Part shown: in pieces, positions 25,032 through 35,203 of the stretch
Position numbering within the stretch: the stretch's first letter is position 1
Layout of the letters: each line of letters opens with the position of its first letter
Source of the DNA: Pseudomonas syringae
Lineage (GTDB): Bacteria > Pseudomonadota > Gammaproteobacteria > Pseudomonadales > Pseudomonadaceae
Length of the DNA stretch: 64,000 nt
NCBI RefSeq assembly: GCF_001698815.1
Contig: NZ_LGSI01000040.1
Span: 19,750-83,749 of the forward strand
Direction: 5' to 3'
The notes under the pieces: generated by a model
The model's input: the letters and a program-made list of their open reading frames with translations, nothing else
What the model was told of the DNA's origin: nothing
The model's database searches: none
Position numbers and translations under genes: made by a program

Positions 25032-26047
25032 CGTTGCAGCTGCAATCCGCCGTTTCTCTCAAACCGTTCAACACCTTCGGCGTCGATGTGCAGGCGCAGC
25101 TGTTTGCCGAAGCCCATAACGATGACGACGTGCGCGCGGCGCTGGCCTATTGTGCAGCGCACACGCTGCCGCTGATGGTCATCGGCGGTGGCAGCAACCT
25201 GTTGCTGACCGGCGACGTCAAGGCTTTGGTACTGCGCATGGCCAGCCGTGGTATTCGCATTGTTCGCGAAGACTGCCTGGAGGCCATCGTCGAGGCCGAA
25301 GCGGGTGAGCCGTGGCACCCGTTCGTGCAGTCATGTCTGGAACTCGGCCTGTGCGGCCTGGAAAACCTGAGCCTGATTCCCGGTACGGTCGGCGCTGCAC
25401 CGATGCAAAACATTGGCGCTTACGGTGTCGAGATCAAAGACGTTTTTCATAGCCTGACCGCCCTCGACCGGCAGACGGGCGAATTGCGCGAATTCTCCCT
25501 GGAAGAATGCGCATTCGGTTATCGCGACAGCCTGTTCAAGCATGACACCGGACGCTGGGTGATCTTGCGCGTACGTTTTGTTCTGAGCCGCGTCGCGCGC
25601 CTGCATCTGGATTACGGCCCGGTGCGGCAGCGTCTGGACACGCTCGGTATCAAGCATCCAACCCCGCGTGATGTCAGCCAGGCAATCTGCGCGATCCGCA
25701 GTGAAAAGCTTCCTGATCCCGCCGAACTCGGCAACGCGGGCAGCTTCTTCAAAAACCCGCTGATTTCCGCTGAACTGGCGGCGCGCATCAAAGTCAGTTA
25801 TCCGGGGCTTGTGGGTTATCCACAGGCTGACGGGCAGGTGAAGCTTGCCGCTGGCTGGCTGATCGAACAAGCCGGATGGAAGGGCTATCGTGAAGGGGAT
25901 GCGGGTGTGCATCGCTTGCAGTCGCTGGTGCTGGTCAACTATGGTCGGGCCACTGGCGCACAACTGTTGGCTCTGGCACGGCGTATCCAGGCCGACATCG
26001 TCGAGCGCTTCGATGTGCCGCTGGAAATGGAACCTAATCTTTACTGA
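25028..26047 (+). CDS. murB: UDP-N-acetylenolpyruvoylglucosamine reductase MurB
   Basis: A 339-residue FAD enzyme reducing the enolpyruvyl group in peptidoglycan precursor synthesis. Seen: [14 protein letters not shown] at the start, the FAD-binding [13 protein letters not shown] (about 52-64), [31 protein letters not shown] (arginine and substrate contacts), and [11 protein letters not shown] with the catalytic serine. Type I MurB length. Start taken at TTG 25028, overlapping kdsB (TTGA) and matching the homologous N-terminus; a TTG at 25034 is better spaced from GGAGGG and is possible. Confidence 0.96.
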   Translation: MTLQLQSAVSLKPFNTFGVDVQAQLFAEAHNDDDVRAALAYCAAHTLPLMVIGGGSNLLLTGDVKALVLRMASRGIRIVREDCLEAIVEAEAGEPWHPFVQSCLELGLCGLENLSLIPGTVGAAPMQNIGAYGVEIKDVFHSLTALDRQTGELREFSLEECAFGYRDSLFKHDTGRWVILRVRFVLSRVARLHLDYGPVRQRLDTLGIKHPTPRDVSQAICAIRSEKLPDPAELGNAGSFFKNPLISAELAARIKVSYPGLVGYPQADGQVKLAAGWLIEQAGWKGYREGDAGVHRLQSLVLVNYGRATGAQLLALARRIQADIVERFDVPLEMEPNLY

Positions 26048-26103
26048 CTCCCTTCTACAGATTCATGTCTCTGGGCTGAATGCCTTCAATGAGGATCAAC
26101 CCG

Positions 26104-27093
26104 ATGGATAGCGTCGACTTGAATGTCCTGCGCAGCGTTCTGGAATGGCGTCTCGCAGGGCAACGTGTGGTGTTGTATAGCGTGGTTCAGACCTGGGGCA
26201 GCGCGCCTCGTCCACCCGGCGCGATGCTCGCATTGCGCGAAGACGGCGTGGTCATCGGCTCGGTTTCCGGTGGCTGTATCGAGGACGACTTGATTGCCCG
26301 CCTGCAGGACGGGCGCTTGCAGCGTGGCGGGCAGGGCATCGAATTGATCACTTATGGCGTCACCCTGGATGAAGCGGCGCGTTTCGGCCTGCCTTGCGGT
26401 GGCACTCTGCGCCTGACGCAAGAGTGGGTCGGCGATGAACAGTGGGTCGCAGAACTCTTGCAGCGTTGCGAAGACCATCAAATCGTTGCCCGTGAACTCA
26501 ATCTGCACACCGGCGAAGTCAGCCTGCACAGCGCGCAACGCGACGATGTGGTGAGTTTTGATGGCAATACCTTGCGTACCATTTACGGCCCGCGCTGGCG
26601 TTTGCTGTTGATTGGCGCCGGGCAACTGTCCCGCTATGTCGCGGAAATGGCCCATTTGCTGGATTTCGACGTGCTGATCTGCGATCCGCGCACGGAGTTC
26701 TCCTTCGGCTGGGAAGATCAGCAAGCCCGCTTTGTGCCGGGAATGCCCGACGATGCGGTGCTGGCCATCGAGACCGATGAGCGCACCGCCGTGGTCGCTC
26801 TGACCCATGATCCACGCCTGGATGACATGGCGCTGCTCACGGCATTGAACTCTCCGGCATTTTACGTCGGGGCGCTGGGCTCGCGGGTCAATAGTCAGAA
26901 ACGCCGGGGAAACCTCGCGCTCCTGGGTTTGAGTGAGACGGCCATCGCCCGCTTGCACGGCCCGATCGGCCTACATATCGGCAGTCATACCCCGGCTGAG
27001 ATCGCGCTTTCGTTGATGGCCGAAATCGTCTCCATCAAGAACGGCATTGCGCTGCAACAGAAAAAACCGTTGATCGCCGAGACCGCGCATTGA
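26104..27093 (+). CDS. XdhC/CoxF-family protein (molybdenum hydroxylase accessory)
   Basis: A 329-residue protein from the ATG at 26104 (GAGG 10 bp upstream). The N-terminal XdhC/CoxI domain includes YSVVQTWGSAPRPPGAML, VSGGCIEDDL and TYGVTLDEAARFGLPCGGTL; the C-terminal Rossmann domain has LLLIGAGQLSRYVAEMA and GALGSRVNSQKRR, ending at residue ~320. XdhC-type proteins bind molybdopterin and load sulfurated cofactor into xanthine dehydrogenase and relatives. No dehydrogenase is adjacent, so the client is elsewhere. It overlaps the following NTP-transferase gene (TTGA). Confidence 0.9.
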   Translation: MDSVDLNVLRSVLEWRLAGQRVVLYSVVQTWGSAPRPPGAMLALREDGVVIGSVSGGCIEDDLIARLQDGRLQRGGQGIELITYGVTLDEAARFGLPCGGTLRLTQEWVGDEQWVAELLQRCEDHQIVARELNLHTGEVSLHSAQRDDVVSFDGNTLRTIYGPRWRLLLIGAGQLSRYVAEMAHLLDFDVLICDPRTEFSFGWEDQQARFVPGMPDDAVLAIETDERTAVVALTHDPRLDDMALLTALNSPAFYVGALGSRVNSQKRRGNLALLGLSETAIARLHGPIGLHIGSHTPAEIALSLMAEIVSIKNGIALQQKKPLIAETAH

Positions 27094-27683
27094 GCAATGA
27101 GGTCTGCGCCATTGTGTTGGCCGCAGGGCAGGGCAGTCGTTATCGGGCCGTGGCCGGGAATGATCAGCATAAGCTCTTGGCGCATTGCCTGGGTTTGGAC
27201 GGGGTTGTGCGCCCCGTGCTGGAGCAGGTTCTGATCGGGCTGAGCGGCGTTGTGGATAAGTGCCTGTTGATAACTCGCACGGATTGCCCGGAAATCTCCC
27301 GGCTTGGCCTGTATTACGGCTGTGAAGTGGTGCTGCTGGATTCACCCGGCATGGGCGACAGCATCGCTGCTGCGGTCGCTGTTGAGCCCGATTGTCGCGG
27401 CTGGTTGGTAGTGCTGGGCGATATGCCGTTTATCCTGCCGGAGACCTTGAGTAACGTGGTTGCGTCTTTGCGGGAGGATTGCATCAGCGTGCCCCTTCAT
27501 CAAGGTGTGCGCGGCCATCCGGTGGGTTTTGGGCGCGAGCTCGGCCCTGCGCTGATGACCCTGACCGGAGATCAAGGCGCCAAGCGTCTGTTCAAGACGT
27601 CGCGGGTGCAGCTTATCGAAGTAGATGATCCCGGTGTGCTGTGGGACGTAGATACGCCCGAAGCCCTGATCTTCAAGCCATAA
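27090..27683 (+). CDS. MobA/MocA-like nucleotidyltransferase
   Basis: A 197-residue protein with the NTP-transferase signature VLAAGQGSRYR near the start, LVVLGDMPFILPETL for the metal-binding aspartate, and HQGVRGHPVGFGREL. These match MocA-like molybdenum cofactor cytidylyltransferases, which add CMP to molybdopterin for hydroxylases and match the XdhC function of the overlapping gene. Starts at TTG 27090, 4-bp overlap. A bidirectional terminator follows, shared with rne. Confidence 0.86.
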   Translation: MSNEVCAIVLAAGQGSRYRAVAGNDQHKLLAHCLGLDGVVRPVLEQVLIGLSGVVDKCLLITRTDCPEISRLGLYYGCEVVLLDSPGMGDSIAAAVAVEPDCRGWLVVLGDMPFILPETLSNVVASLREDCISVPLHQGVRGHPVGFGRELGPALMTLTGDQGAKRLFKTSRVQLIEVDDPGVLWDVDTPEALIFKP

Positions 27684-27704
27684 ACGGCTGCAAAAAAAGG
27701 CCAT

Positions 27705-27741
27705 AAAAAAGCCCCACCTGCTTTCACAGGTGGGGCTTTTT
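27705..27741. terminator. Bidirectional terminator between mocA-like gene and rne
   Basis: AAAAAAGCCCCACCTG, loop CTTTCA, CAGGTGGGGCTTTTT: a ~10-bp GC-rich stem with A-run before and T-run after, so it can end both the rightward mocA-like transcript and the leftward rne transcript. Confidence 0.95.
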
Positions 27742-27766
27742 ATTCAGCGCTGTGTAAGCGAAGAGC

Positions 27767-30700
27767 TTAGGCGAGCGGTTTAGGCTCGTTGCTTTCTTCC
27801 AGCGCTTTCGGGTGTTGCTGCACGACTTCTTCAACCGATTGCAGGTTTTCGTCGACGACCGGCGAAGGTTGAGTCGGCTCGGCCTCAGGTGCAACCGGCG
27901 CAGCTTCAGTCACGACTGGAGCGTTGGCGGCAGCTTCTTCAGCTTCTTTTTGCAGACGTTCAGCTTCACGCTTGCGACGACGCACTTCACGCGGGTCGTT
28001 TGGCGCGCGGCCAGTGCTGCTCACCGGAGCGGCTGGGGCCTGGGGTGCAACTTCGGCCTCGACTTCGGCGACAGCTACTGCAGCTTCTGCCGCAGGTGGC
28101 GTAGCGACGATTTCCGGAGCTGCATAAGGCGCAGTCGCTTCGGCAACCACAGGTGCAGGTGTTGGCAGCTCAGCCGATTCAGTGACCGCCGGTTCAGTAA
28201 CCGAAGCCTCTTCACGGGATGGAGCTGCTTCTTCTGCCTGTGGTGCTTGGGTGGTTGGCTCTGGCGTTGGCTTGAACGGTACGACGCGCTCGGCGTGCGG
28301 TGCGTCGAACAGTTCGGTCTGGGCGGCCATTGCTGGTGCTTCGACCGGAGCTTCGAACGCAGGCTGTACTTCTACATCCGGCGCTGGCTCGGCTTTAGGC
28401 GCCTGCTCGGCGACTGGAGCTTCGATTGCCGGTGCTTCGATTGCAAAAGCTGCGGTTTCGGCAACTTCAGTTTTCGCAGCTTCAACTTCTGGTGCTTCAA
28501 ACGCTGGCGTCTGGATCGACGGGGTTTGCACCTCGGTCGATTGGGCGAAGGACGAATCCGACGCTTCGACGGATGCAGTCGCACGTTCTGCCTGACGATT
28601 GGCCTGAGCTTCGGCCGGGGCGCTGATTACAGTGCTGGCGACAGCGGCTGTCACTGCCAGCCCTGCGGCGACATCGGCGCTGCTGGCTTGCTCGGCGTCT
28701 TCTTCGGCACCTTCAGCGCCTTCGGAGCCTTCGATCACATTGCCATTGGCATCACGTTGACGCTCGCGACGGTTGCTGCGACGACGCTGACCACGTGAGC
28801 GACGACGAGGGCGATCGCCTTCGGCGCCGTCCTGATTATCGTCGGCGATCAGCTCTTCGTTGAGCAACACTTCGTCTTCACTGACCGCTGCTACGGCCTG
28901 TTCGGCACGTGGCTGGCGCTCTTCGCGAGGCTGGCGAGGCTGGCGTTCTTCACGTGGAGCACGTTCAGGGCGCTCTTCGCGGGCCAGGTTGACTGCCGGG
29001 GCAGCATCCAGTGGCTCACGCAGTTCGCGGACCGGACGGTCTTCGCGGGACTTACGGTCTTCACGCGGAGCACGCGGTGCGCGTTCTTCACGTGGCGCGC
29101 GGGCCGGACGCTCTTCGCGTGGGGCTGCGGCAACAGGAGTGGTTTCGTCGCGAACTTCACGCGGCTCGCGCGGTGCGCGCTCTTCACGTGGCGCACGCTC
29201 TTCGCGAGGAGCGCGTTCTGCACGCTCTTCACGCGGGGCGCGTTCTTCGCGGGGCTTGCGCTCTTCGTCACGACGATTGGTGCGACCACGGCTCTGTTGA
29301 CGACCGTTGCGGCGTTCCTCGTTGCGAGCCGGACGCTCGGCAGCCGGTTTTTCAACGACGACCGGTGCGGCAGGCTCTTCCTTGGCGGCGAACAGGCTGA
29401 CCAGGGATTTCACCAGACCCTTGAACAGGCTTGGTTCATGAACAACCGGAGCAGGGGCGGGAGCAGCAGCTTCAACCGGAACCGGTGCGTTGGCACGTGG
29501 CGGCGCGGTCTTGACTGCGGCTTCCTGGCGAACCAGGGTGCGGGTCGCAGCGGCAGGCGGCGCGACTTCTTCCACTTCGGCAGCGGCAGCGGCGATTTCG
29601 TAGCTGGACTGATTGGTGTGCGCTTCCGGGCTGTCATCACGCAGACGCTGCACTTCGAAGTGTGGCGTTTCGAGATGATCGTTCGGCAGGATGATGATGC
29701 GGGCGCGGGTGCGCAGTTCGATCTTGGTGATCGAGTTGCGTTTTTCGTTGAGCAGGAACGCGGCAACCGGGATCGGCACCTGGGCGCGGACTTCGGCAGT
29801 ACGGTCCTTCAGGGCTTCTTCTTCGATCAGGCGCAGAATTGCCAGCGACAGCGATTCAACGTCACGAATGATGCCGGTGCCGTTGCAACGCGGGCAGACG
29901 ATGCCGCTGCTTTCACCCAGGGAAGGGCGCAGGCGCTGACGGGACATTTCCAGCAGGCCGAAGCGCGAGATGCGGCCGACCTGAACGCGGGCGCGGTCGG
30001 CTTCCAGGCTTTCGCGGACTTTTTCTTCCACGGCGCGCTGGTTCTTGGCTGGCGTCATGTCGATGAAGTCGATGACGATCAGGCCGCCGATATCACGCAG
30101 GCGCAATTGACGGGCGATTTCTTCAGCCGCTTCAAGGTTGGTCTGCAGCGCGGTTTCTTCGATATCGCTGCCTTTGGTGGCGCGGGCCGAGTTGATGTCG
30201 ATGGACACCAGGGCTTCGGTCGGGTCGATAACGATAGAGCCGCCGGAAGGCAGTTCAACGACGCGCTGGAAAGCGGTCTCGATCTGGCTTTCGATCTGGA
30301 AACGGTTGAACAGCGGAACGCTGTCTTCGTAAAGCTTGATCTTGCTGGCGTACTGCGGCATCACCTGACGGATGAACGTCAAGGCTTCTTCCTGGGCTTC
30401 GACGCTGTCGATCAGCACTTCGCCGATGTCCTGACGCAGATAGTCGCGGATGGCGCGGATGATCACGTTGCTTTCCTGGTAGATCAGGAAAGGTGCGGAG
30501 CGATCCAGGGATGCTTCCTTGATAGCGGTCCAGAGTTGCAGCAGGTAATCGAGGTCCCACTGCATTTCTTCGCTGCTGCGGCCCAGGCCGGCAGTGCGCA
30601 CGATCAGACCCATGTCGGCCGGAGCGATCAGGCCGTTGAGTGCTTCACGCAGTTCATTGCGTTCTTCACCTTCAATGCGACGGGAAATACCGCCGGCACG

Positions 30701-31096
30701 CGGGTTGTTCGGCATCAGGACCAGATAACGACCGGCGAGGCTGATGAAGGTGGTCAAGGCTGCGCCTTTGTTGCCACGTTCTTCTTTCTCGACCTGAACG
30801 ATGACTTCCTGGCCTTCGCTCAGGACGTCCTTGATGTTGACGCGGCCTTCAGGAGCCTTTTTGAAGTACTCGCGGGAGATTTCCTTGAGGGGCAGGAAGC
30901 CATGGCGCTCAGAGCCAAAATCGACAAAGGCAGCCTCCAGGCTTGGTTCGATGCGAGTGATTCGGCCTTTATAGATGTTGGCTTTCTTCTGCTCGCGTGC
31001 ACCCGACTCGATGTCCAGGTCATAGAGGCGTTGGCCATCTACCAGTGCAACACGCAACTCTTCGGGTTGAGTTGCGTTAATCAGCATTCTTTTCAT
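27767..31096 (-). CDS. rne: Ribonuclease E
   Basis: Essential endoribonuclease and degradosome scaffold of 1109 residues from the ATG at 31096 ([22 protein letters not shown]). The catalytic half has the S1 domain (about 36-120), 5' sensor region, metal-site aspartates ([11 protein letters not shown]) and the zinc link CPRCNGTG (about 404). The C-terminal half is low-complexity: an Arg/Glu-rich stretch with about ten near-repeats of (A)PREER (28905-29290), then a ~300-residue Ala/Pro/Glu-rich segment. In E. coli this half binds RNA and enolase/PNPase; partner motifs are not readable here. Long upstream leader suggests autoregulation by its own cleavage. Confidence 0.97.
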   Translation of the reverse strand: MKRMLINATQPEELRVALVDGQRLYDLDIESGAREQKKANIYKGRITRIEPSLEAAFVDFGSERHGFLPLKEISREYFKKAPEGRVNIKDVLSEGQEVIVQVEKEERGNKGAALTTFISLAGRYLVLMPNNPRAGGISRRIEGEERNELREALNGLIAPADMGLIVRTAGLGRSSEEMQWDLDYLLQLWTAIKEASLDRSAPFLIYQESNVIIRAIRDYLRQDIGEVLIDSVEAQEEALTFIRQVMPQYASKIKLYEDSVPLFNRFQIESQIETAFQRVVELPSGGSIVIDPTEALVSIDINSARATKGSDIEETALQTNLEAAEEIARQLRLRDIGGLIVIDFIDMTPAKNQRAVEEKVRESLEADRARVQVGRISRFGLLEMSRQRLRPSLGESSGIVCPRCNGTGIIRDVESLSLAILRLIEEEALKDRTAEVRAQVPIPVAAFLLNEKRNSITKIELRTRARIIILPNDHLETPHFEVQRLRDDSPEAHTNQSSYEIAAAAAEVEEVAPPAAATRTLVRQEAAVKTAPPRANAPVPVEAAAPAPAPVVHEPSLFKGLVKSLVSLFAAKEEPAAPVVVEKPAAERPARNEERRNGRQQSRGRTNRRDEERKPREERAPREERAERAPREERAPREERAPREPREVRDETTPVAAAPREERPARAPREERAPRAPREDRKSREDRPVRELREPLDAAPAVNLAREERPERAPREERQPRQPREERQPRAEQAVAAVSEDEVLLNEELIADDNQDGAEGDRPRRRSRGQRRRSNRRERQRDANGNVIEGSEGAEGAEEDAEQASSADVAAGLAVTAAVASTVISAPAEAQANRQAERATASVEASDSSFAQSTEVQTPSIQTPAFEAPEVEAAKTEVAETAAFAIEAPAIEAPVAEQAPKAEPAPDVEVQPAFEAPVEAPAMAAQTELFDAPHAERVVPFKPTPEPTTQAPQAEEAAPSREEASVTEPAVTESAELPTPAPVVAEATAPYAAPEIVATPPAAEAAVAVAEVEAEVAPQAPAAPVSSTGRAPNDPREVRRRKREAERLQKEAEEAAANAPVVTEAAPVAPEAEPTQPSPVVDENLQSVEEVVQQHPKALEESNEPKPLA

Positions 31097-31809
31097 GTAG
31101 TACCGTCGGTTTCCGGGCTGCCGGAAACGGCGTTCGGCACACACGACTTCTCACGGTCGGTGTCAGGGCACGTCAAGAGTGTTTAAACACTCCAGTGTCT
31201 AGCGGGGAACCGGCCAAAGGGGCCGGGGTCGCGACGACGTTTCCTGCTTGCTGGGGTGACATAAAGCCACCCTGTCAGCAATAGCTTTGTCAGGAGGAGG
31301 AATCGACCATCGGTAGCGGACGAGATGAAGCGTCTTGAATAAGCCTAGTGCTACACAGTCCGATGGTTGTGCGTCTCCACCCTACACGTATCCCTGATAA
31401 TTCGGGTGCTGCCGCGCGCAGAATCCGCAGCGTGTTGGCATTTACCGCGACCTTCTTCAGGAGGGCCGCGCATCATGGCTTAAGGCGTTGTTTCCGAAGT
31501 ATTCGCACGAAATGTCTGTAGATGACTGCACTTTGTGAACTGGCCGTGAATTTTGAGCTCTGAAGGCGAGTGATAACTCTGCGATCTGGCTTGTTTCAGG
31601 CCTCATGTCACCTGCGCTTGTTACATCTCCAGGCTGTTCGTTGTCACCGAAAGCCCCGTAGGACGGCCTCGCGTCCTCGTGAATTGCGTTGGGCAGGGCC
31701 GGTGGTTAGACCGTTTGTCCGCTGTCCAGGCCGCTTTTGGCGGCGTTCGCGACTATAGCAGCAATCATTAAGTGCTTCAAATCCATAAAAAATTGTTATG
31801 ATTTGCGGC
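31097..31809. other. Divergent rne-rluC regulatory region (rne leader)
   Basis: About 710 bp without a gene. On the rne side it would be transcribed as a long 5' leader; short GC stems are visible (e.g. CCGGCC-AAAG-GGGCCGG near 31209-31225). rne leaders in gammaproteobacteria control rne mRNA by self-cleavage. The last ~40 bp before rluC hold a TATGAT element. I saw no tRNA, repeat or convincing small ORF. Confidence 0.6.
31797..31802 (+). promoter_or_regulatory. Candidate -10 element of rluC, very close to the start codon
   Basis: TATGAT ends only 7 bp before the rluC ATG at 31810, with a weak CTTCAA at 31775-31780 as -35 (16-bp spacer). No Shine-Dalgarno sequence is visible. If used, the transcript would begin at or next to the start codon. 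Confidence 0.4.
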
Positions 31810-32766
31810 ATGACGAACATCACCCCTCCAACCCCCAGCGTCCAGCTGGTAGAGGTTGCGCCGGAATATGCCGGTCAACGTATCGATAATTTTCTTGTCA
31901 CTTTCCTCAAAGGCGTGCCTAAGACCTTGATCTACCGCATTTTGCGCAAAGGCGAAGTGCGAGTGAACAAGGGTCGAATCAAGCCCGAGTATAAGTTACA
32001 GGCGGGCGACATCATTCGTGTTCCGCCTGTGCGCGTGCCTGAGCGGGATGCACCCGTGCCTGTGGCGCAGGGCCTGTTGCAGCGCCTTGAGGCCGCCATT
32101 GTCTTCGAAGACAAGGCGCTGATCGTGCTGAACAAGCCCGCCGGTATCGCCGTGCATGGCGGCAGCGGCCTGAACTTCGGTGTGATCGAAGCCTTCCGTC
32201 AGATGCGCCCGGACGCCAAGGAGCTGGAGCTGGTGCATCGCCTTGATCGCGACACCTCCGGTCTGCTGATGATCGCCAAGAAACGCAGCATGCTGCGGCA
32301 CCTGCACGAAGCCTTGCGCGGCGATGGTGTCGACAAACGTTACATGGCCCTGGTTCGCGGGCATTGGGACACTTCGCAGAAACGCGTCAATGCGCCATTG
32401 CTCAAGAGCAACTTGCGTTCCGGCGAGCGCATGGTCGAGGTTAATGACGAAGGCAAGGAAGCACTGACGATCTTCAAGGTACTGCGTCGCTTCGGTGACT
32501 TCGCCACTATGGTCGAGGCCAAACCGGTGACCGGCCGCACGCACCAGATTCGCGTGCATACATTACATGCCGGGCACGCCATCGCCGGCGACACCAAGTA
32601 CGGCGACGAAGATTTCAGTCGCGAAATTCGTGATCTGGGCGGCAAGCGTCTGTTTCTGCATGCCTATATGTTGACCGTGCCGCTGCCCGATGGTGGCGAG
32701 TTGAAGTTACAGGCTCCCGTGGATGACATGTGGGCCAAGACCGTGGAGCGATTGAGTGCGCCCTGA
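31810..32766 (+). CDS. rluC: 23S rRNA pseudouridine(955/2504/2580) synthase RluC
   Basis: A 318-residue RluA-family pseudouridine synthase. S4 domain near the N-terminus ([34 protein letters not shown]), catalytic aspartate in [17 protein letters not shown] (about 145), and [12 protein letters not shown]. The ATG at 31810 gives [10 protein letters not shown] as in relatives; no clear ribosome-binding site. Starts the cluster rluC-HAD-sppA, which runs opposite to rne, the usual pseudomonad order. Its stop overlaps the HAD gene start region by 11 bp. Confidence 0.96.
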   Translation: MTNITPPTPSVQLVEVAPEYAGQRIDNFLVTFLKGVPKTLIYRILRKGEVRVNKGRIKPEYKLQAGDIIRVPPVRVPERDAPVPVAQGLLQRLEAAIVFEDKALIVLNKPAGIAVHGGSGLNFGVIEAFRQMRPDAKELELVHRLDRDTSGLLMIAKKRSMLRHLHEALRGDGVDKRYMALVRGHWDTSQKRVNAPLLKSNLRSGERMVEVNDEGKEALTIFKVLRRFGDFATMVEAKPVTGRTHQIRVHTLHAGHAIAGDTKYGDEDFSREIRDLGGKRLFLHAYMLTVPLPDGGELKLQAPVDDMWAKTVERLSAP

Positions 32767-33454
32767 TTTTAAACCGTCAAGCTATGAGCTGTTGATTTTC
32801 GATTGGGATGGCACCCTGGCTGACTCCATCGGTCGCATTGTCGAGGCAATGCAGGTCGCTGCGGCCCTGAGCGACCGTGAGGTGCGTGATGATTTTGCTA
32901 TCAAGGGCATCATTGGCCTGGGTTTGCCGGAAGCCATTCGCACGCTTTATCCGGACATCAGCGCCAACGATCTGATCGACTTCCGCCAACGCTATGCCGA
33001 CAGTTATATGGCTCTGGATAACACTGTCCCTTCGCCACTGTTCGCCGGGGTGCGGGACGTGATCGAAGCCTTTCGCGCAGATGGTTATCAGTTGGCAGTG
33101 GCCACCGGCAAGGCCCGTCGCGGCCTGGATCGAGTGCTCAAGGCGCACGACTGGCTGGATTTCTTCGACATCACTCGCGCTGCTGACGAAACTGCCAGCA
33201 AGCCGGATCCGCTGATGCTCAACGAGATCCTTGAGCATTGCGGCGTTGCGCCCGAGCGGGCGCTGATGGTCGGTGATTCGTCTTTTGATCTGTTGATGGC
33301 GCGTAACGCTGGCATGGATTCGGTCGCGGTGGGGTATGGCGCGCAGTCGCTGTCCTCGTTGCTTGAATACGAACCGCGTTTGGCCGTCGACAGTTTTTCC
33401 GAGCTGCGCACCTGGTTGGGTGCGCCCAGTGCTGAATCTTCGTTGTTGGGGTGA
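32756..33454 (+). CDS. HAD-family phosphatase (phosphoglycolate phosphatase-like)
   Basis: A 232-residue haloacid dehalogenase-like hydrolase with motif [12 protein letters not shown] (about 14-24), motif [12 protein letters not shown], and motif III/IV in [12 protein letters not shown] and [16 protein letters not shown]. The cap is the alpha-helical Gph type (IA). Substrate not readable; members include phosphoglycolate and other sugar phosphatases. The GTG start lies inside the end of rluC, so translation is probably coupled. sppA starts 8 bp after the stop. Confidence 0.92.
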   Translation: MRPDFKPSSYELLIFDWDGTLADSIGRIVEAMQVAAALSDREVRDDFAIKGIIGLGLPEAIRTLYPDISANDLIDFRQRYADSYMALDNTVPSPLFAGVRDVIEAFRADGYQLAVATGKARRGLDRVLKAHDWLDFFDITRAADETASKPDPLMLNEILEHCGVAPERALMVGDSSFDLLMARNAGMDSVAVGYGAQSLSSLLEYEPRLAVDSFSELRTWLGAPSAESSLLG

Positions 33455-33461
33455 TTGAGAA

Positions 33462-34466
33462 ATGTCGGACGAATGGAAAGCGCCAGTCTCCAGAGATGCA
33501 GACGAAGTCGCAGACAGCAAGGCTGACGCCAAGAGCTGGAAGTTGCTGGAAAAAACCCTGCTGGCTGGCGTTCAGGAGCAGCGGCGCTCGCGGCGCTGGG
33601 GGATCTTCTTCAAATCCCTGACTTTTTTGTACCTGATTACTGCGTTGTTCCTGTTCACGCCACTGATGAGCTTTGACAAAGGCGCGTCGCGCAGCGAGAA
33701 CCATACTGCGCTGATCGAAGTGCAGGGCATGATTGCCGACAACGAGCCGGCGAGTGCCGATAACATCGTCGGCAGCCTGCGTGCGGCCTTCGAGGACAGC
33801 AAGACCAAGGGGGTGATCCTGCGGATCAACAGCCCGGGTGGCAGTCCGGTGCAGTCCGGCTATATCGCCGACGAAATACGCCGCCTGCGCGCTGAGAAGC
33901 CTGCGATCAAGGTGTATGCCGTCATTACCGACCTGGGCGCTTCGGGTGCCTATTACATCGCCAGCGCCGCTGACCAGATCTATGCCGACAAGGCCAGTCT
34001 GGTGGGCTCGATTGGTGTCACGGCTGCAGGCTTCGGTTTCGTCGGCATCATGGACAAGCTGGGCGTCGATCGACGGACTTACACGTCGGGCGAGCACAAG
34101 GCCTTTCTTGATCCGTTCCAGCCGCAAAAAGCTGATGAAACGGCTTTCTGGCAGGGCGTTCTGGATACCACGCATCGGCAGTTCATCGCCAGCGTCAAGC
34201 TTGGCCGTGGCGACCGCCTCAAGGATAAAGAACATCCTGAGCTGTTCTCGGGGCTGGTCTGGACCGGTGAGCAGGCTTTGCCGTTGGGCTTGATCGATGG
34301 GCTGGGCAGTGCCAGTTACGTTGCGCGTGACGTTATCGGCGAGAAGGAGATGGTTGACTACACCGTCAAGGAGTCGCCTTTCGATCGGTTCTCGAAGAAG
34401 CTCGGCGCCAGCGTCGCTCAGCAGATAGCCATGTGGGCGGGTTTTAACGGACCGTCGTTGCGCTGA
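33462..34466 (+). CDS. sppA: Signal peptide peptidase SppA (S49 family, short type)
   Basis: A 334-residue membrane protease degrading cleaved signal peptides. One membrane segment is at about 50-68 (SLTFLYLITALFLFTPL). The S49 core has VILRINSPGGSPVQSGYIA, the catalytic serine in TDLGASGAYYIASAADQIYAD (about residue 165), and the lysine-bearing region SGEHKAFLDPF. This is the short, single-domain form that oligomerises, unlike the ~600-residue E. coli SppA. Ends in a terminator shared with yceF. Confidence 0.94.
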   Translation: MSDEWKAPVSRDADEVADSKADAKSWKLLEKTLLAGVQEQRRSRRWGIFFKSLTFLYLITALFLFTPLMSFDKGASRSENHTALIEVQGMIADNEPASADNIVGSLRAAFEDSKTKGVILRINSPGGSPVQSGYIADEIRRLRAEKPAIKVYAVITDLGASGAYYIASAADQIYADKASLVGSIGVTAAGFGFVGIMDKLGVDRRTYTSGEHKAFLDPFQPQKADETAFWQGVLDTTHRQFIASVKLGRGDRLKDKEHPELFSGLVWTGEQALPLGLIDGLGSASYVARDVIGEKEMVDYTVKESPFDRFSKKLGASVAQQIAMWAGFNGPSLR

Positions 34467-34483
34467 TCGTTCTGCTTATAAAG

Positions 34484-34509
34484 AAGCCCGACCGTTGGTC
34501 GGGTTTTTT
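34484..34509 (+). terminator. Terminator after sppA
   Basis: AAGCCCGACC-GTT-GGTCGGGTTTTTT, a 7-bp GC stem with a six-T run 18 bp after sppA. It also lies between sppA and the convergent yceF and may serve yceF in reverse, though less well. Confidence 0.93.
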
Positions 34510-34519
34510 GTTTGTGGCC

Positions 34520-35098
34520 TCAGGGTACGATGACGCCCTCGTTGCTGAGCATGTCGACCAGTCGAATCAGCGGCAGGCCGATCAGACTGGTGGCGTCGCT
34601 GCCTTCGGTGGCGCGAAACAGACTTACCCCCAACCCTTCGGCCTTAAAGCTGCCAGCGCAGTCGTAGGGCTCCTCTGCGCGCAGGTAACGCTCGATACGA
34701 GCCGGGTCCAGGATGCGCATATGCACGGTGAACGCCACGTGGTCGACCTGGCACTCGCCCGTTGCACTGTTCAGCAGTGCCAGGCCTGTCAGGAAGCTCA
34801 CGCTGCGGCCGCTGGCAGCAGTCAGCTGTTCCAGGGCGCGTTCGAAGGTGTGGGGTTTGCCGAGGATCCTGCCGTCGAGTACCGCGACCTGATCCGAACC
34901 GATGATCAGGTGGTCGGGATAATCGTTGGCCAAGGCCCTGGCTTTCTCCTCGGCCAGCCTTTGCACCAGCTCGATGGCGCTTTCATCGGCACGATGGCTC
35001 TCGTCGATTTCAGGCGAGCTGCAGACGAACGGCAGGCGCAATCGGGCCAGCAATTCCCGGCGATAAGGTGAGCTGGAAGCAAGCAACAAGGGCAACAT
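34520..35098 (-). CDS. yceF: Maf-like nucleotide pyrophosphatase YceF
   Basis: A 192-residue Maf/HAM1-family nucleoside triphosphate pyrophosphatase. Starts MLPLLLASSSPYRRELLARL, the family signature (LASxSPRRxELL), and contains EIDESHRADESA, IIGSDQVAVLDG and KPHTFERALEQL. YceF homologues hydrolyse m7GTP and modified nucleotides. It converges with sppA and diverges from yceD with a 105-bp intergenic region carrying the yceD promoter. Confidence 0.94.
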   Translation of the reverse strand: MLPLLLASSSPYRRELLARLRLPFVCSSPEIDESHRADESAIELVQRLAEEKARALANDYPDHLIIGSDQVAVLDGRILGKPHTFERALEQLTAASGRSVSFLTGLALLNSATGECQVDHVAFTVHMRILDPARIERYLRAEEPYDCAGSFKAEGLGVSLFRATEGSDATSLIGLPLIRLVDMLSNEGVIVP

Positions 35099-35165
35099 GC
35101 GGTTCTCCATCAGGTGAAAGTTGATTCTAATCAGTCTGCTAGTGGATAACAGGCCTGAATTTCCT

Positions 35166-35194
35166 TTGACATGCCTGGGGGTCGTCCCTAGAAT
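35166..35194 (+). promoter_or_regulatory. Strong sigma-70 promoter of the yceD-rpmF-plsX cluster
   Basis: TTGACA (35166-35171), a 17-base spacer and TAGAAT (35189-35194) are near consensus. Transcription would start at about 35201, only ~3 bases before the yceD ATG at 35204. No Shine-Dalgarno is visible between them, so the message would be almost leaderless. Confidence 0.85.
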
Positions 35195-35203
35195 GCTGCG
35201 CCT

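Noticed and set aside
27812..28798. A 328-codon frame opposite the rne C-terminal region
   Set aside because: Trp/Cys/Arg-rich product from reading repetitive Ala/Pro/Glu codons in reverse; no supporting signal.
29297..31186. A 629-codon open frame on the plus strand opposite rne
   Set aside because: It is the antisense shadow of a GC-rich, repetitive, strongly biased gene; no family resemblance, no ribosome-binding site and low-complexity Phe/Asp/Arg composition typical of shadows.
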